NCBI RefSeq assembly: GCF_013408535.1
Contig: NZ_JACBZA010000001.1
Location: 3,990,850-4,054,849, forward strand
Source of the DNA: Actinopolymorpha cephalotaxi
Lineage (GTDB): Bacteria > Actinomycetota > Actinomycetes > Propionibacteriales > Actinopolymorphaceae
Reading direction: 5' to 3'
DNA: 64,000 nt
How positions within the stretch are numbered: position 1 is the stretch's first letter; each line of letters opens with the position of its first letter. The position numbers and the translations under genes are program-made. Positions 36,749-48,793 of the stretch are shown in pieces. Below the pieces are notes generated by a model. That model was given only the letters and a program-made list of their open reading frames with translations. It had not been told where the DNA came from and did not search any database.

Positions 36749-36778
36749 TTACTACGGTCTGCCGACAGAACCGGTGAA
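36749..36778 (-). promoter_or_regulatory. Putative promoter of the ABC importer operon
   Basis: On the minus strand: -35 TTCACC (36773-36778), 18-base spacer, -10 TAGTAA (36749-36754), giving a leader of about 45 bases before GTG 36694. The region is the most AT-rich part of the spacer. Confidence 0.5.
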
Positions 36779-36792
36779 CATTCGCCGGTGTT

Positions 36793-36829
36793 GGCGGACG
36801 TTTCTCGCGCGGGCCACCTCCCGTCCGCC
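36793..36829 (-). terminator. Terminator of the acpS-nnr pair
   Basis: GGCGGAC (36793-36799) pairs with GTCCGCC (36823-36829); an inner GGG/CCC can extend the fold. It begins 7 bases after the nnr stop. Confidence 0.55.
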
Positions 36830-36836
36830 TTCGGGC

Positions 36837-38282
36837 TCAGCCGCGCTCGGCGTCCTCGCCCTCGCCGACCCCCCGTACGAACCGATAGGCGTCCGGCAGT
36901 GCGGCGGCGATGTCCTCGGCGACGATCGGGCCGCCGCGCGAGGCGAGGATGCCGGCCGTCTCGTGCAGGAAACAGCCCACGCTGCCCGCGTCCAGCGGTG
37001 AGAGCCCGCCGGCCAGCAGCGCACCGCAGATGCCGGACAGCACGTCGCCGGACCCGGCGGTCGCCACCCAGGGCGTGCTCACCGAGTTGACCCGGACCGG
37101 CCCGGTCGGCGGCGCCACCACCGTGGTCGCGCCCTTGAGCAGCACGGTGGCGTTCCAGCGGTCGGCGGCCGCCCGCGCGTAGTGCAGCCGGCGGGCGGCG
37201 ACGTCCGTACGCTCCACCTCCAGCATCCGGGCGAGCTCGCCCTCGTGCGGCGTGAGCAGCACCTCGCCCTCGCACCGCCCGAGCACGTGCCGCAGCCCGT
37301 CCGCGTCGACGAGCACGGGTACGTCCGCGGCCAGCGCGCGGGCGACGTCCTCGGCGCGTTCGGGTGCCTCGCCCAGGCCGGACCCGACCACCCAGGCCTG
37401 CACCCGGCCCTCACCCGCCACCACCTCGGGCCAGCGGGCCCGGACCAGCCGGGCGGGTTCGTCCGGGCCGACGTAGCGGACCATGCCGAGCGGCCCGCCC
37501 AGGGCGCCGCTGACCGCGAGCACCGCCGCGCCGGTGTACTGCTCGGAACCGGCCACCACGCCCAGGACGCCGCGGGTGTACTTGTGCGAGGTGCGGTCCG
37601 GCACCGGCAGCAGGGCGGCCACGTCCGAGGCCTGCAGTGACTCCACCACCGGATCCGGGAGGTACGGGCCGAGCCCGATGTCGACCAGGTGCACCACCCC
37701 GGCAGCGGAGGCGCCCGGGTCGACGAGCAGGCCCACCTTGTGGGTGCCGAACGTCACCGTCACGTCGGCGCGCACGTGTGGCTCGGGCGTCTCGCCGGTG
37801 TCCACGTCGATGCCGGACGGCACGTCGACCGCGACCACGGGTACGTCGTGGCGCCGGACCAGGTCCATCACCGCGACCGCGTCCGGGCGCAGGCCGGGCT
37901 TGCCCCCGATGCCGACGATGCCGTCCAGCACCAGATCGGCGCGGGCCACGGCGTCCTCGCGTTCGTTCGCGGGTACGACGTGACCGCCGGCCGAACGCAG
38001 CGCGGCCAGGCCACCGGCGTGCGCCTTGTCCGGGCTCAGCAGGATCGCGGCCACCCGGGCGCCGCGCCGGGCGAGCCGGGCTCCGGCGTACAACGCGTCG
38101 CCGCCGTTCGCGCCCGACCCCGCCACGATCACGACGTCGGCGCCGTAGGTGCCGCCCAGGAAGTCCACACAGGCGTGCGCCAGTCCGGTTGCGGCGCGGT
38201 CCATCAACGTGCCGTCGGGAACGGTCGCCATCAGCGCGGCCTCGGCGGCCCTGACCTGGACGACGGTGTGCGCGGTGCGCAT
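36837..38282 (-). CDS. nnr: Bifunctional NAD(P)H-hydrate epimerase / ADP-dependent dehydratase
   Basis: A 481-residue repair enzyme for damaged NADH and NADPH. The N-terminal half (1 to about 215) is the YjeF_N epimerase with VVIVAGSGANGGDALYAGARL and DVPSGIDVDTG. The C-terminal half is the ribokinase-like dehydratase with LTPHEGELARML, VLLKGATTVVAPP and ATAGSGDVLSGICGALLAGG. It follows acpS after only 9 bases; an acpS-nnr-alr order is standard in actinobacteria, here interrupted by the importer operon. Confidence 0.96.
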   Translation of the reverse strand: MRTAHTVVQVRAAEAALMATVPDGTLMDRAATGLAHACVDFLGGTYGADVVIVAGSGANGGDALYAGARLARRGARVAAILLSPDKAHAGGLAALRSAGGHVVPANEREDAVARADLVLDGIVGIGGKPGLRPDAVAVMDLVRRHDVPVVAVDVPSGIDVDTGETPEPHVRADVTVTFGTHKVGLLVDPGASAAGVVHLVDIGLGPYLPDPVVESLQASDVAALLPVPDRTSHKYTRGVLGVVAGSEQYTGAAVLAVSGALGGPLGMVRYVGPDEPARLVRARWPEVVAGEGRVQAWVVGSGLGEAPERAEDVARALAADVPVLVDADGLRHVLGRCEGEVLLTPHEGELARMLEVERTDVAARRLHYARAAADRWNATVLLKGATTVVAPPTGPVRVNSVSTPWVATAGSGDVLSGICGALLAGGLSPLDAGSVGCFLHETAGILASRGGPIVAEDIAAALPDAYRFVRGVGEGEDAERG

Positions 38283-38291
38283 CGGCTGTGG

Positions 38292-38645
38292 TCAGCCCCT
38301 CTCGAGTACGACGACCGCGGACGCGATCCCGGCGTCGTGCGACATGGACAGGTGCATGGAGGTGACGCCCAGCTTCTCGGCCTGGGTGGCCACCGTGCCG
38401 CGGACCTCCAGCCAGGGCCGGCCGTCGTCGTCGGTGACCACCTCGGCGTCGTGCCAGCGCATGCCCACCGGGGCGCCGAGCGCCTTGGCCAGCGCCTCCT
38501 TCGCCGCGAACCGGGCGGCCAGCCCCGCGATCGGGCGGGTGCGCTCGACCTCGGTGAACAGCCGGGTGCGCAACCCGGGCGTACGGTCCAGGGTCGCCTC
38601 GAATCGCTCGACGTCGACCACGTCGATTCCCAGCCCGACGATCAT
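38292..38645 (-). CDS. acpS: Holo-[acyl-carrier-protein] synthase
   Basis: A 117-residue 4'-phosphopantetheinyl transferase that activates acyl carrier protein for fatty-acid synthesis. [15 protein letters not shown] holds the Mg-binding Asp, [13 protein letters not shown] the second motif, and [15 protein letters not shown] the C-terminal motif. I start at ATG 38645, preceded by AAGGATG; the reading frame stays open upstream but without similarity. Confidence 0.96.
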   Translation of the reverse strand: MIVGLGIDVVDVERFEATLDRTPGLRTRLFTEVERTRPIAGLAARFAAKEALAKALGAPVGMRWHDAEVVTDDDGRPWLEVRGTVATQAEKLGVTSMHLSMSHDAGIASAVVVLERG

Positions 38646-38711
38646 CGGTCCATCCTTGCGCATCGCTCCCACCGGATGCGTGAGGCGGGCCGCCTCCCGG
38701 ACCGGACGCGG

Positions 38712-40915
<2,204 letters not shown>

Positions 40916-40998
40916 TCACGTTACGTGCACACCGGCCGCGGCGGCGCGACTCGGGGTCGGTGAGGCTGTCCTCGCTACCGTCTGTCGGTCGTACTGGC

Positions 40999-41004
40999 TA
41001 GCGT
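40999..41004 (+). promoter_or_regulatory. Putative leaderless -10 box for the VIT-family gene
   Basis: TAGCGT ends 6 bases before ATG 41011; only a C-run lies between, with no ribosome site. Confidence 0.45.
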
Positions 41005-41010
41005 TCCCCC

Positions 41011-41751
41011 ATGAGCGACGCGCGGACCGAAACCGGCACCGAGGAGATCCACGAGAACGACGCGGGCCAGGGCATCGGCAGCGTCTCGAACAGGCTGAAC
41101 TGGCTGCGTGCGGGCGTCCTCGGTGCCAACGACGGGATCGTCTCCGTCGCGGGCATCGTCGTGGGCGTGGCCGCGGCCACCGCCGAGGTGTCGGCGATCC
41201 TGGTGGCCGGCATCGCCGGTCTGCTGGCCGGGGCGTTCTCCATGGCCGCGGGTGAGTACGTCTCGGTGAGCACTCAGCGTGACACCGAGAAGGCGCTGCT
41301 GGACAAGGAGCGCTGGGAGCTCGCCAACATGCCCGACCAGGAACTGGACGAGCTGGCCAGGATGTGGGAGGCCAAGGGCATCTCACCGGAGCTGGCCCGC
41401 AAGATCGCCGAGGAGCTCACCGAGCGGGACGCGCTCCGGGCGCACGCGGAGATCGAGTTCGGGATCGACCCCGACGAGCTCACCAGCCCGTGGCACGCCG
41501 CCCTCGCGTCGTTCGTCGCGTTCACCGTCGGCGCCCTGCTGCCGATGGCGGCGATCATCCTTCCCCCCACCAGCCTGCGGGTGCCGGTCACCTTCGCCGC
41601 CGTCGTGGTCGCACTGGTGGTCACCGGCACCGTGAGCGCCCGCCTCGGCGGCGCCAAGGCCCGCCGGGCCGCCATCCGCACCGTCGTCGGCGGCGCGCTG
41701 GCGATGGTGGTCACCTACGTCGTCGGCCACCTGGTGGGCGTCGGCATCTGA
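41011..41751 (+). CDS. VIT1/CCC1-family iron/manganese carrier
   Basis: A 246-residue membrane protein. TM1 region LRAGVLGANDGIVSVAGIVVGV and FSMAAGEYVSVSTQRDTEKA are the VIT signatures; a charged helical cytosolic domain (residues about 90-150, KERWELANMPDQELDELARMW) carries the Glu-rich metal-binding region; three more helices follow. Members move Fe2+ or Mn2+ out of the cytosol. A run of 11 C lies just after the stop (41760-41770). Confidence 0.92.
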   Translation: MSDARTETGTEEIHENDAGQGIGSVSNRLNWLRAGVLGANDGIVSVAGIVVGVAAATAEVSAILVAGIAGLLAGAFSMAAGEYVSVSTQRDTEKALLDKERWELANMPDQELDELARMWEAKGISPELARKIAEELTERDALRAHAEIEFGIDPDELTSPWHAALASFVAFTVGALLPMAAIILPPTSLRVPVTFAAVVVALVVTGTVSARLGGAKARRAAIRTVVGGALAMVVTYVVGHLVGVGI

Positions 41752-41800
41752 CAGTGATGCCCCCCCCCCCGCCTGATCCAGCCCCGAAGGCCGGGCCCGC

Positions 41801-43654
41801 CTACTCCACCGTCACCGACTTGGCGAGGTTGCGCGGCTGGTCGACGTCGTTGCCCCGCGCCATCGCGAGCTCGCAGGCGAAGATCTGCAGCGGAACCGTC
41901 GCGACCAGCGGCTGCAACAGGGTGGGCACTCGTGGCAGCCTGATCAGCGTGTCCGCCCACGGGACGACGGACTCGTCGCCCTCCTCGGCGAGCACGATGG
42001 TGCGGGCGCCACGGGCCCGGATCTCCTGAACGTTGCTGACGATCTTGTCGTGCAGGACGTCGCGACCACGCGGGGGTACGACCACCACGACCGGCAGCCC
42101 CTCCTCGATCAGCGCGATCGGCCCGTGCTTCAGCTCGCCCGCCGCGAACGCCTCCGCGTGCATGTAGGCGAGCTCCTTGAGCTTCAGCGCACCCTCCAGC
42201 GCCACCGGATAACCGACGTGCCGGCCGATGAACAGCACCGACTTCGCCGTGGCGAGCTCGCGGGCCAGCGCCCGGATGTCGGACATCGTCCCCAGCACGG
42301 TTCGCACCGCCTCGGGCATCTGGTCCAGCTGGTCGACCTCGGCGGCCACCTCGTCCCCGAACTTCGACTCGCGCACCTGCGCGAGGTACAGGCCGATGAG
42401 GTAGCAGGCCACAACCTGCGTGAGGAACGTCTTGGTTGCGGCCACCCCGACCTCGGGGCCCGCGTGGGTGTAGAGCACGGCGTCGGACTCGCGCGGAATC
42501 GTCGAGCCGTTGGTGTTGCAGATCGCGAGCACCCGGGCCCGCTGCTCACGGGCGTGCCGCAGCGCCATCAGGGTGTCCATCGTCTCCCCGGACTGCGAGA
42601 TCGCGATCACCAGCGTGGCCCGGTCGAGGATCGGGTCGCGGTAGCGGAACTCGCTGGACAGCTCCACCTCGCACGGGATGCGGGTCCAGTGCTCGATGGC
42701 GTACTTCGCGGTGAGGCCGGCGTAGAACGCCGAGCCGCAGGCGATGATGACGATCTTGTCGATCTCGCGCAGCTCGTCGTGGGACAGCCGCATCTCGTCC
42801 AGCCGGAGCCGGCCCTGCGGCGTGAGCCGGCCGAGCAGGGTGTCGGCGACCGCCTTGGGCTGCTCGGCGATCTCCTTCAGCATGAAGTAGTCGTGGCCGC
42901 CCTTCTCGGCGGCGGAGATGTCCCAGTCGACGTGGTAGTCGCGGGTCGGTGCCGGCTGGCCGGCGAAGTCGGTGACGGTCACCGCGTCGGCGGTGATCGT
43001 CACCACCTGGTCCTGGCCCAGCTCGACCGCGTTGCGGGTGTGCTCGATGAACGCCGCCACGTCGGAGGCGAGGAAGTTCTCCCCCTCACCGCGCCCCACG
43101 ACCAGCGGGGAGTTGCGGCGGGCGCCGACCACGACGTCCGGGGCCTCCGCGTGCACCGCGACCAGCGTGAACGCGCCGTCCAGCCGGCGGCACACGCGGC
43201 GCATCGCCTCGGCGAGGTCGTGGCCGCTGGCCTCCCAGGCGTCCTCCAGCAGATGGGCGACCGCCTCGGTGTCGGTCTGGGAGGTCAGCTGGTGACCCTG
43301 CGCCTCGAGCTCCGCACGCAGTGCCGCGAAGTTCTCGATGATGCCGTTGTGGACCACCGCCAGCCGGCCCGCGCAGTCGATGTGCGGGTGGGCGTTGGGG
43401 TCGGTCGGCGCCCCGTGGGTGGCCCAGCGGGTGTGGCCCATCGCCGTACCACTGGCCGGCAGGGGATCCTCGCTGAGCGCCGCCTGGAGGTTGGCGAGCT
43501 TGCCGGCCCGCTTGCGGACCCGCACCCCGCCGCGGTCGGCGACCGCGACCCCGGCTGAGTCGTACCCGCGGTACTCCAGCCGCCGCAGGCCCTCGACCAC
43601 GACGTCGACACCCTTGGTCGAACCCGAACCTACGTACCCGACGATTCCGCACAT
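41801..43654 (-). CDS. glmS: Glutamine-fructose-6-phosphate aminotransferase (isomerising)
   Basis: A 617-residue enzyme making glucosamine-6-phosphate, the first step to UDP-GlcNAc. The N-terminal glutaminase has the nucleophile Cys2 (MCGIVGYVG), [18 protein letters not shown] and HNGIIENF. Two SIS sugar-isomerase domains follow ([31 protein letters not shown]) with the ending [11 protein letters not shown]. Together with glmM (46108) it supplies the cell-wall precursor path. A TACCCT box 8 bases before the ATG suggests a leaderless start; there is no visible glmS riboswitch. Confidence 0.98.
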   Translation of the reverse strand: MCGIVGYVGSGSTKGVDVVVEGLRRLEYRGYDSAGVAVADRGGVRVRKRAGKLANLQAALSEDPLPASGTAMGHTRWATHGAPTDPNAHPHIDCAGRLAVVHNGIIENFAALRAELEAQGHQLTSQTDTEAVAHLLEDAWEASGHDLAEAMRRVCRRLDGAFTLVAVHAEAPDVVVGARRNSPLVVGRGEGENFLASDVAAFIEHTRNAVELGQDQVVTITADAVTVTDFAGQPAPTRDYHVDWDISAAEKGGHDYFMLKEIAEQPKAVADTLLGRLTPQGRLRLDEMRLSHDELREIDKIVIIACGSAFYAGLTAKYAIEHWTRIPCEVELSSEFRYRDPILDRATLVIAISQSGETMDTLMALRHAREQRARVLAICNTNGSTIPRESDAVLYTHAGPEVGVAATKTFLTQVVACYLIGLYLAQVRESKFGDEVAAEVDQLDQMPEAVRTVLGTMSDIRALARELATAKSVLFIGRHVGYPVALEGALKLKELAYMHAEAFAAGELKHGPIALIEEGLPVVVVVPPRGRDVLHDKIVSNVQEIRARGARTIVLAEEGDESVVPWADTLIRLPRVPTLLQPLVATVPLQIFACELAMARGNDVDQPRNLAKSVTVE

Positions 43655-43662
43655 GGAAGCTC

Positions 43663-43668
43663 AGGGTA
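43663..43668 (-). promoter_or_regulatory. Putative leaderless -10 box for glmS
   Basis: On the minus strand TACCCT ends 8 bases before the ATG at 43654; no ribosome site is seen. Confidence 0.4.
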
Positions 43669-43767
43669 GCCACCAGGGGTGAACGCCGGGCGACCATCGG
43701 GCAAGAGAAGGCCCTACGAGCACCGCCTGTGACCGGCCCGAACGGAGGTCAGGGAAGAATCGGGGAC

Positions 43768-44811
43768 ATGCAGCGCATCCGGGAGGCCCGCCTCGTGAAC
43801 GGCACGACCACGCCGTACGTCGAACTCGACCGGGCCGCCTGGTCCCGGCTGGCCGCCTCCACCCCGCTCCCCCTCACCGCCGAGGACGTCGAACGCCTGC
43901 GCGGCCTGAGCGACGAGATCGACCTGACCGAGGTCCGCGAGGTCTACCTCCCGCTCACCCGGCTGCTCAACCTCTACGTCCGGGCCACGAGTGCGCTGCA
44001 CCAGGCCACCCAGACGTTCCTGACCAGCGAGCCGCCACATCCGGGCAAGCCGGGCGAGCCGGATGTGAACGGCGGAACCGGCACGAACGGTGGTGCCGCC
44101 CCGGCGGCCGGGCGTACGCCGTTCGTCATCGGCATCGCCGGCTCGGTCGCCGTGGGCAAGAGCACGGTGGCCCGGCTGCTGCGCGAGCTGCTCGCCCGCT
44201 GGCCGGACCACCCGCGGGTGTCGCTGGTCACCACGGACGGCTTCCTGCTCCCGAACGCCGAACTGGAACGCCGGGGCCTGCTGCAGCGCAAGGGCTTCCC
44301 CGAGTCCTACGACCAGCGGGCGCTGCTGCGGTTCGTGGTGGCGGTGAAGTCCGGCGTCCCGGTGGTCACCGCGCCGGTCTACTCCCACCTGAAGTACGAC
44401 ATCGTTCCGGACAAGCGCCTCGAGGTGCACGCACCGGACATCCTGCTCATCGAGGGCCTGAACGTCCTGCAGCCGGCGCGGGCGCACGAGGACGGCCGGC
44501 GCGGCCTCGCGGTCAGCGACTTCTTCGACTTCTCGATCTACCTCGACGCCTCGCCCGTCGACGTGCGGGAGTGGTACGTCAAGCGGTTCCTGGCCCTGCG
44601 GGAGACGGCGTTCCGGGAGGAGGAGTCGTACTTCCGCAGGTACGCCGACCTCAGCCACGCCGAGGCGGTCGAGCGCGCCTGCCGGTTGTGGGACACCATC
44701 AACGGGCCCAACCTCGAGCGAAACGTCCAGCCCACCAGGGGACGGGCCAGGCTGGTGCTGCACAAGGGCGCCGACCACTCGGTGACCCGGGTGCGGCTCC
44801 GCAAGATCTGA
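43768..44811 (+). CDS. coaA: Pantothenate kinase (type I)
   Basis: The first, regulated step of CoA synthesis; 347 residues. The P-loop is [57 protein letters not shown] and [10 protein letters not shown] are type I signatures. A Gly/Pro-rich insert ([20 protein letters not shown]) precedes the P-loop. I start at ATG 43768 (MQRIREA) with GGGGAC before it; an in-frame GTG at 43729 would add 13 residues. Confidence 0.95.
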   Translation: MQRIREARLVNGTTTPYVELDRAAWSRLAASTPLPLTAEDVERLRGLSDEIDLTEVREVYLPLTRLLNLYVRATSALHQATQTFLTSEPPHPGKPGEPDVNGGTGTNGGAAPAAGRTPFVIGIAGSVAVGKSTVARLLRELLARWPDHPRVSLVTTDGFLLPNAELERRGLLQRKGFPESYDQRALLRFVVAVKSGVPVVTAPVYSHLKYDIVPDKRLEVHAPDILLIEGLNVLQPARAHEDGRRGLAVSDFFDFSIYLDASPVDVREWYVKRFLALRETAFREEESYFRRYADLSHAEAVERACRLWDTINGPNLERNVQPTRGRARLVLHKGADHSVTRVRLRKI

Positions 44812-44840
44812 GCAGCCGAGGCGAGCGGCCCGTCCGCCGC

Positions 44841-44885
44841 GACGCGAGGGGCTACGACGTTAGGGGCTACGACGCGAGGGGCTAC
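44841..44885. repeat. 15-bp tandem repeat x 3 spanning the GNAT gene stop codon
   Basis: GACGCGAGGGGCTAC at 44841-44855 and 44871-44885 and GACGTTAGGGGCTAC at 44856-44870. The last unit includes the TAG stop (complement of 44882-44884) of the double-GNAT gene, so each copy carries a potential TAG in the same frame. Confidence 0.9.
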
Positions 44886-45988
44886 AGGGGCTGGAGGTCG
44901 CGCTGCCACTCCTGGCAGTAGTCCATGATCCGGTAGCCGAGCTCGACGTTCACCGCCACCATCGGGCCGTTCTGGACGGCGTTCCAGGTGTCGATGCGGG
45001 CCACCTCCGGGTGTGCCTGGGACAGCGCCTGGGTGTTGGCGACCTTCAGCGCGAGGCCGAGCCGGTGGCCGCGGTGCGCGGCGTGCACCAGGGTGTCCCA
45101 CTGGTAGGCGCGTCCGGGCTCGTGCCGGGGTACGGCGAGCTGGGTGTGGCCGGCGAGGGTTCCGTCCGGCGCGACGGCGACGGTGGTGTGCAGCGTCCGG
45201 CCCTGTGCCACCGCGCGGTCCTCGGTCTCCCGCAGCCGGGCGACGTCCCAGACCTCCTGCTCGTAGTCCATGTCACCGAGCGGTGCGTCGGCCGAGAGCC
45301 GGCCCTTCAGCTCGGCGTACTGCTCGGCGTACTCCGCGGGACACGGACCCGACCAGGACACCAGGCGGTAGTCCGACGCGCGCTGGGCGGCCTTGCCGGC
45401 GAGAGTACGCAGGTGCACCGGCTCGACCGGCAGTCGCAACTGACGCCGCAGTTCGGTGTTGCGCAGGGTGAAGCCGGCCTTCTGGGCGAACGCCACCCCC
45501 GGCCACTCCTCCTGCGGCGTGCCGTCGGGGACGTTGACCTCGGTCAGCAGGCTGGTGCGACCCTCGGCGTGCCCCCGCTCGACCACGTGGCCGTACAGCG
45601 CGCTGCCCACGCCTCGCCGCCGGTGCTCCGGCGGTACGCCGATCTCGCAGATCGCCAGCCGTGGGTTCTCCCGCAACGGGAACGTCAGTTCGCCCGCACC
45701 GACGACCTCGCCACTGTCGTCGACGGCGACGAACGCCTCCCTGCGCATGCTGGAGTCGGGCGCGCGGTAGAGGACCAGGACCTCCTGGAGGGTCCAGGCG
45801 GGCGGGTCCGGCAGGCCTGCCACCAGGCCGGTGTGGAACGCCGCGTGCCAGCGCGCGAGCGCGGCCTCGTCGGCAGGGTCGACGGTGGAGATCGTCACCT
45901 TCGGGGCGACCTTCGCCCCGGGTTCGTTGCCTGGCCGCGGGGCCACGTCGGGGGTCGGCTGCTGCCGGACGTCGTTGTCTTCGCGCAC
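44882..45988 (-). CDS. Double-domain GNAT acetyltransferase
   Basis: A 368-residue protein with two GNAT folds. The first (about 32-185) has ICEIGVPPEHRRRGVGSALYG; the second (about 215-360) has LVHAAHRGHRLGLALKVAN and GPMVAVNVELGYRIMDYCQEW. The first 30 residues are disordered. Related actinobacterial proteins resemble mycothiol synthase-type tandem GNATs, but specific residues for that activity are not evident here. Substrate unknown. The gene end lies in a 15-bp tandem repeat. Confidence 0.85.
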   Translation of the reverse strand: MREDNDVRQQPTPDVAPRPGNEPGAKVAPKVTISTVDPADEAALARWHAAFHTGLVAGLPDPPAWTLQEVLVLYRAPDSSMRREAFVAVDDSGEVVGAGELTFPLRENPRLAICEIGVPPEHRRRGVGSALYGHVVERGHAEGRTSLLTEVNVPDGTPQEEWPGVAFAQKAGFTLRNTELRRQLRLPVEPVHLRTLAGKAAQRASDYRLVSWSGPCPAEYAEQYAELKGRLSADAPLGDMDYEQEVWDVARLRETEDRAVAQGRTLHTTVAVAPDGTLAGHTQLAVPRHEPGRAYQWDTLVHAAHRGHRLGLALKVANTQALSQAHPEVARIDTWNAVQNGPMVAVNVELGYRIMDYCQEWQRDLQPL

Positions 45989-46107
45989 GCGGGGAGCCTG
46001 CCACGAGCACTCCCACCCCGCAACGGCGTTTTGTCAGCGCATCACAGCTCGACCACGACCACGCCGTTCAGCGCTTGCGGGCCGTCGAGCGTGGTGCTTC
46101 CGCGGGG

Positions 46108-47454
46108 TTACAGCGCCAGCGCGCGCTGGACGGTTCGGGCGAGGTCGTCCGCCACCTGCTGCGCGTGGTCGAACGTCGGCGCCTCGACCATCACCCGCAC
46201 CACGGGCTCGGTGCCCGAAGGCCGGAGTACGACCCGGCCGGTCTCCCCCAGCTCGGCGGTCGCCGCGGTCACCGCGGCCGCCACGTCGGGATCGGCGTCG
46301 GCCCTGGTGCGGTCGACGCCGCGGACGTTGACCATCACCTGCGGAAGCCGGGTCATCACCGCGGCCAGCTCGTCCAGCGGACGGCCGGTGGACGACATCC
46401 GCGCCAGCAGGTGCGCCGCGGCCAGCACACCGTCGCCGGTGGTGGCGTGGTCGAGCAGGACGACGTGCCCTGACTGCTCGCCGCCGAGGTTGAACTTGCC
46501 GGCCTTCATGGCTTCCAGGACGTACCGGTCGCCGACCTTGGTCTGCTCCACCGCGATGCCCTCACGCTGCATCGCCAGCGAGAACCCGAGGTTGCTCAAC
46601 ACCGTGGCGACCACGGTGCCGGAGGCGAGCCGGCCCGCGTCGCGCAGGCCGAGGGCGAGGATCGCCAGGATCTGGTCGCCGTCGACGACGTTGCCGAACC
46701 GGTCGACCGCCAGGCACCGGTCGGCGTCACCGTCGTGGGCGATGCCGGCGTCGGCGCCGTGTGCGGCGACCGCGGCGATCAGCGACTCCGGATGGGTGGA
46801 TCCGCATCCGTCGTTGATGTTCAGGCCGTCGGGCTCGGCGTGGATGGGAATCACCGTCGCGCCGAGCCGGCCCAGAGTCTCCGGAGCGGTGCGGTAGGCG
46901 GCCCCGTTGGCGCAGTCGACCACCACCCGGAGTCCGTCGAACCGGTTGGGCACCGACCGCACCAGGTGGGCGACGTAAGCGTCGAACCCGTCCCGGTCGT
47001 CGGTGACCCGGCCCACGCCCGCGCCGGTGGGCCGCTGCCACGGCTCCCGCAGGCGGGCCTCGATGAGGTCCTCGAGGGCGTCGTCGAGTTTGTGCCCGCC
47101 CTTGGAGAAGAACTTCACGCCGTTGTCCGGCATCGGGTTGTGCGACGCGGACAGCATCACGCCGACGTCGACGCCCATGGCGTCGGTCAGGTGAGCGACC
47201 GCGGGCGTGGGGACGACGCCGAGACGTACGACATCGATGCCCGCGCCCGCCAGGCCGGCCACGACCGCGGCCTCCAGGAACTCCCCGGAGGCACGCGGAT
47301 CACGCCCGACCACTGCTCGAGGCCGGTGTCCCTCGAACGCACCGACCTCGCCGAGCACATGCGCCGCGGCGACCGACAGGTCGAGAGCGAGTTCGGCGGT
47401 GAGCTCGCCGTTGGCGAGCCCCCGCACTCCGTCGGTGCCGAACAGCCGGCCCAC
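46108..47454 (-). CDS. glmM: Phosphoglucosamine mutase
   Basis: Converts glucosamine-6-phosphate to glucosamine-1-phosphate; 448 residues. The phosphoserine loop is [13 protein letters not shown], the metal loop [10 protein letters not shown], the sugar-binding region GGEQSGHVV, and the phosphate-binding end [15 protein letters not shown]. It begins [11 protein letters not shown] from a GTG 9 bases after the rpsI stop, so it is co-transcribed with rplM-rpsI, as in other actinobacteria. Confidence 0.98.
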   Translation of the reverse strand: MGRLFGTDGVRGLANGELTAELALDLSVAAAHVLGEVGAFEGHRPRAVVGRDPRASGEFLEAAVVAGLAGAGIDVVRLGVVPTPAVAHLTDAMGVDVGVMLSASHNPMPDNGVKFFSKGGHKLDDALEDLIEARLREPWQRPTGAGVGRVTDDRDGFDAYVAHLVRSVPNRFDGLRVVVDCANGAAYRTAPETLGRLGATVIPIHAEPDGLNINDGCGSTHPESLIAAVAAHGADAGIAHDGDADRCLAVDRFGNVVDGDQILAILALGLRDAGRLASGTVVATVLSNLGFSLAMQREGIAVEQTKVGDRYVLEAMKAGKFNLGGEQSGHVVLLDHATTGDGVLAAAHLLARMSSTGRPLDELAAVMTRLPQVMVNVRGVDRTRADADPDVAAAVTAATAELGETGRVVLRPSGTEPVVRVMVEAPTFDHAQQVADDLARTVQRALAL

Positions 47455-47463
47455 GGTGAGGAC

Positions 47464-47994
47464 TTACCGCTTGGAGTACTGGGGAGCCTTGCGGGCCTTC
47501 TTCAGCCCGGCCTTGCGACGCTCCTTGGCCCGCGGGTCACGCGTCAGCATGCCGGCCCGCTTCAGCGGCGGGCGGTTGGCCTCGGCGTCGACCTCGTTCA
47601 GCGCCCGGGAGATGCCGAGCCGCAGCGCACCGGCCTGGCCGGTGAACCCACCGCCGTCGATGCGGGCGATCACGTCGTACTGGCCGTCCAGGTCGAGCAG
47701 GACGAACGGCTCGTTGACGTGCTGCTGGTGGACCTTGTTGGGGAAGTACTGGTCCAGCGTCTTGCCGTTGATCCGCCACTGGCCACTGCCGGGGAAGACC
47801 CGCACCCGCGCCACGGCTTCCTTGCGACGACCGGTCGCGGCGGCCGGGCCGATGGCAGCCGGGCGAGGCGCGGCCGAGGCGGCCTCGGGTGCGCTCTCGG
47901 AGCTGTAGGCGACGGTCGCGTCGCCCTCGGTCTGGCCGGCGGCGCCCTCGACGGTCGCGCCCTCGGCCTCGACAGTGGTGGTGGACTCAGCCAC
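47464..47994 (-). CDS. rpsI: 30S ribosomal protein S9
   Basis: A 176-residue S9 with a non-conserved Ala/Glu-rich N-terminal extension of about 45 residues before [17 protein letters not shown]. The C-terminus [12 protein letters not shown] reaches the ribosomal P-site tRNA. I start at GTG 47994 ([12 protein letters not shown]) after GAGGAATCCC. Second gene of rplM-rpsI-glmM. Confidence 0.97.
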   Translation of the reverse strand: MAESTTTVEAEGATVEGAAGQTEGDATVAYSSESAPEAASAAPRPAAIGPAAATGRRKEAVARVRVFPGSGQWRINGKTLDQYFPNKVHQQHVNEPFVLLDLDGQYDVIARIDGGGFTGQAGALRLGISRALNEVDAEANRPPLKRAGMLTRDPRAKERRKAGLKKARKAPQYSKR

Positions 47995-48020
47995 GGGATT
48001 CCTCACTTCGGCGCAGTCGG

Positions 48021-48473
48021 TTACTGCGAAATCTGGGTGATCTGGGTGATGGCGTAGGTCTGCGGCTGCTGGGCCTGGTGCGGGTGGTTGGGGCCCGCGT
48101 AGACCTTGAGCTTCTTCAGCAGCTTCCGGCTCAGGCGGTTCTTGGGAAGCATTCCCCACACCGCCCGCTCGATCGCCTTACGGGGGTCCTTCTCCAGCAG
48201 TTCGCCATAAGGAACCGCGGAGAGCCCGCCCGGGTAACCGGAGTGCCGGTAGGCGAACTTGGTCTCACGCTTGTTGCCGGACAGCGCGACCTTCTCCGCG
48301 TTGACGATGACGACGAAGTCGCCGGTGTCCACGTGCGGCGCGAAGGTCGGCTTGTGCTTGCCGCGCAACAGCGTCGCCGCCTGGCTCGCGAGCCGGCCGA
48401 GGACGACGTCGGAGGCGTCGATGACGTGCCACTCGCGTGGGACGTCGCCGGGCTTGGGGCTGTAGGTGCGCAC
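48021..48473 (-). CDS. rplM: 50S ribosomal protein L13
   Basis: A 150-residue L13: [38 protein letters not shown], the RHSGYPGG loop and [18 protein letters not shown]. The C-terminus carries a short extension with ITQITQIS from a small repeat. Start GTG 48473 follows AAGGTCGACGACT. It has its own promoter and a 122-base structured leader. Confidence 0.97.
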   Translation of the reverse strand: MRTYSPKPGDVPREWHVIDASDVVLGRLASQAATLLRGKHKPTFAPHVDTGDFVVIVNAEKVALSGNKRETKFAYRHSGYPGGLSAVPYGELLEKDPRKAIERAVWGMLPKNRLSRKLLKKLKVYAGPNHPHQAQQPQTYAITQITQISQ

Positions 48474-48504
48474 AGTCGTCGACCTTCGCTGATCGTCGGG
48501 GTGA

Positions 48505-48595
48505 GCCGTGCCATGGCGACACGGCTGGTCTGGTGTCGAACTTCTCCGGAACGGAGAGTGCGCTCGCACATGGCAGCAGCCAGCAGGCGCAACGA
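48505..48595 (-). promoter_or_regulatory. Structured 5' leader of rplM-rpsI
   Basis: The predicted 122-base leader contains at least two hairpins: GCCGTG/CACGGC (arms 48505-48510 and 48520-48525) and TTCTCCG/CGGAGAG (48542-48558). Ribosomal protein operons are often controlled by such leaders; L13 leaders are known in Firmicutes. Whether this one binds protein is inference. Confidence 0.4.
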
Positions 48596-48601
48596 CCGCC
48601 C

Positions 48602-48631
48602 AGAATACTCGGGGCTCGGCGGACTGGTCAA
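48602..48631 (-). promoter_or_regulatory. Promoter of rplM-rpsI-glmM
   Basis: On the minus strand: -35 TTGACC (48626-48631), 18-base spacer, -10 TATTCT (48602-48607). A close match to the primary sigma consensus. Confidence 0.75.
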
Positions 48632-48781
48632 AATGGGTCCGGTTCTGCCCCGAGAGTGGGCTCGGGAACGACCCCGGCCGCCGCCCGGGCTCGGCTCCGG
48701 CGAGCAGGATACCCCGCTCGCCCGGATCCGTACGCACTCCGGGCGCACACGAACGGTCGCCGTCCGCGTACCTTCGGCAAC

Positions 48782-48787
48782 TAGGCT
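48782..48787 (+). promoter_or_regulatory. Putative leaderless -10 box for the sugar dehydrogenase
   Basis: TAGGCT ends 6 bases before GTG 48794 without a ribosome site. Confidence 0.45.
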
Positions 48788-48793
48788 GAGGCG

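Noticed and set aside
41760-41770. Run of 11 C as a phase-variation switch
   Set aside because: It lies between the VIT gene stop and the end of glmS, outside coding sequence and away from any promoter, so length change should have no effect. It may even be a sequencing artefact.
43655-43767. glmS riboswitch/ribozyme upstream of glmS
   Set aside because: The start lies 8 bases after a -10 box, leaving no room for a leader, and no glmS ribozyme core sequence is seen.
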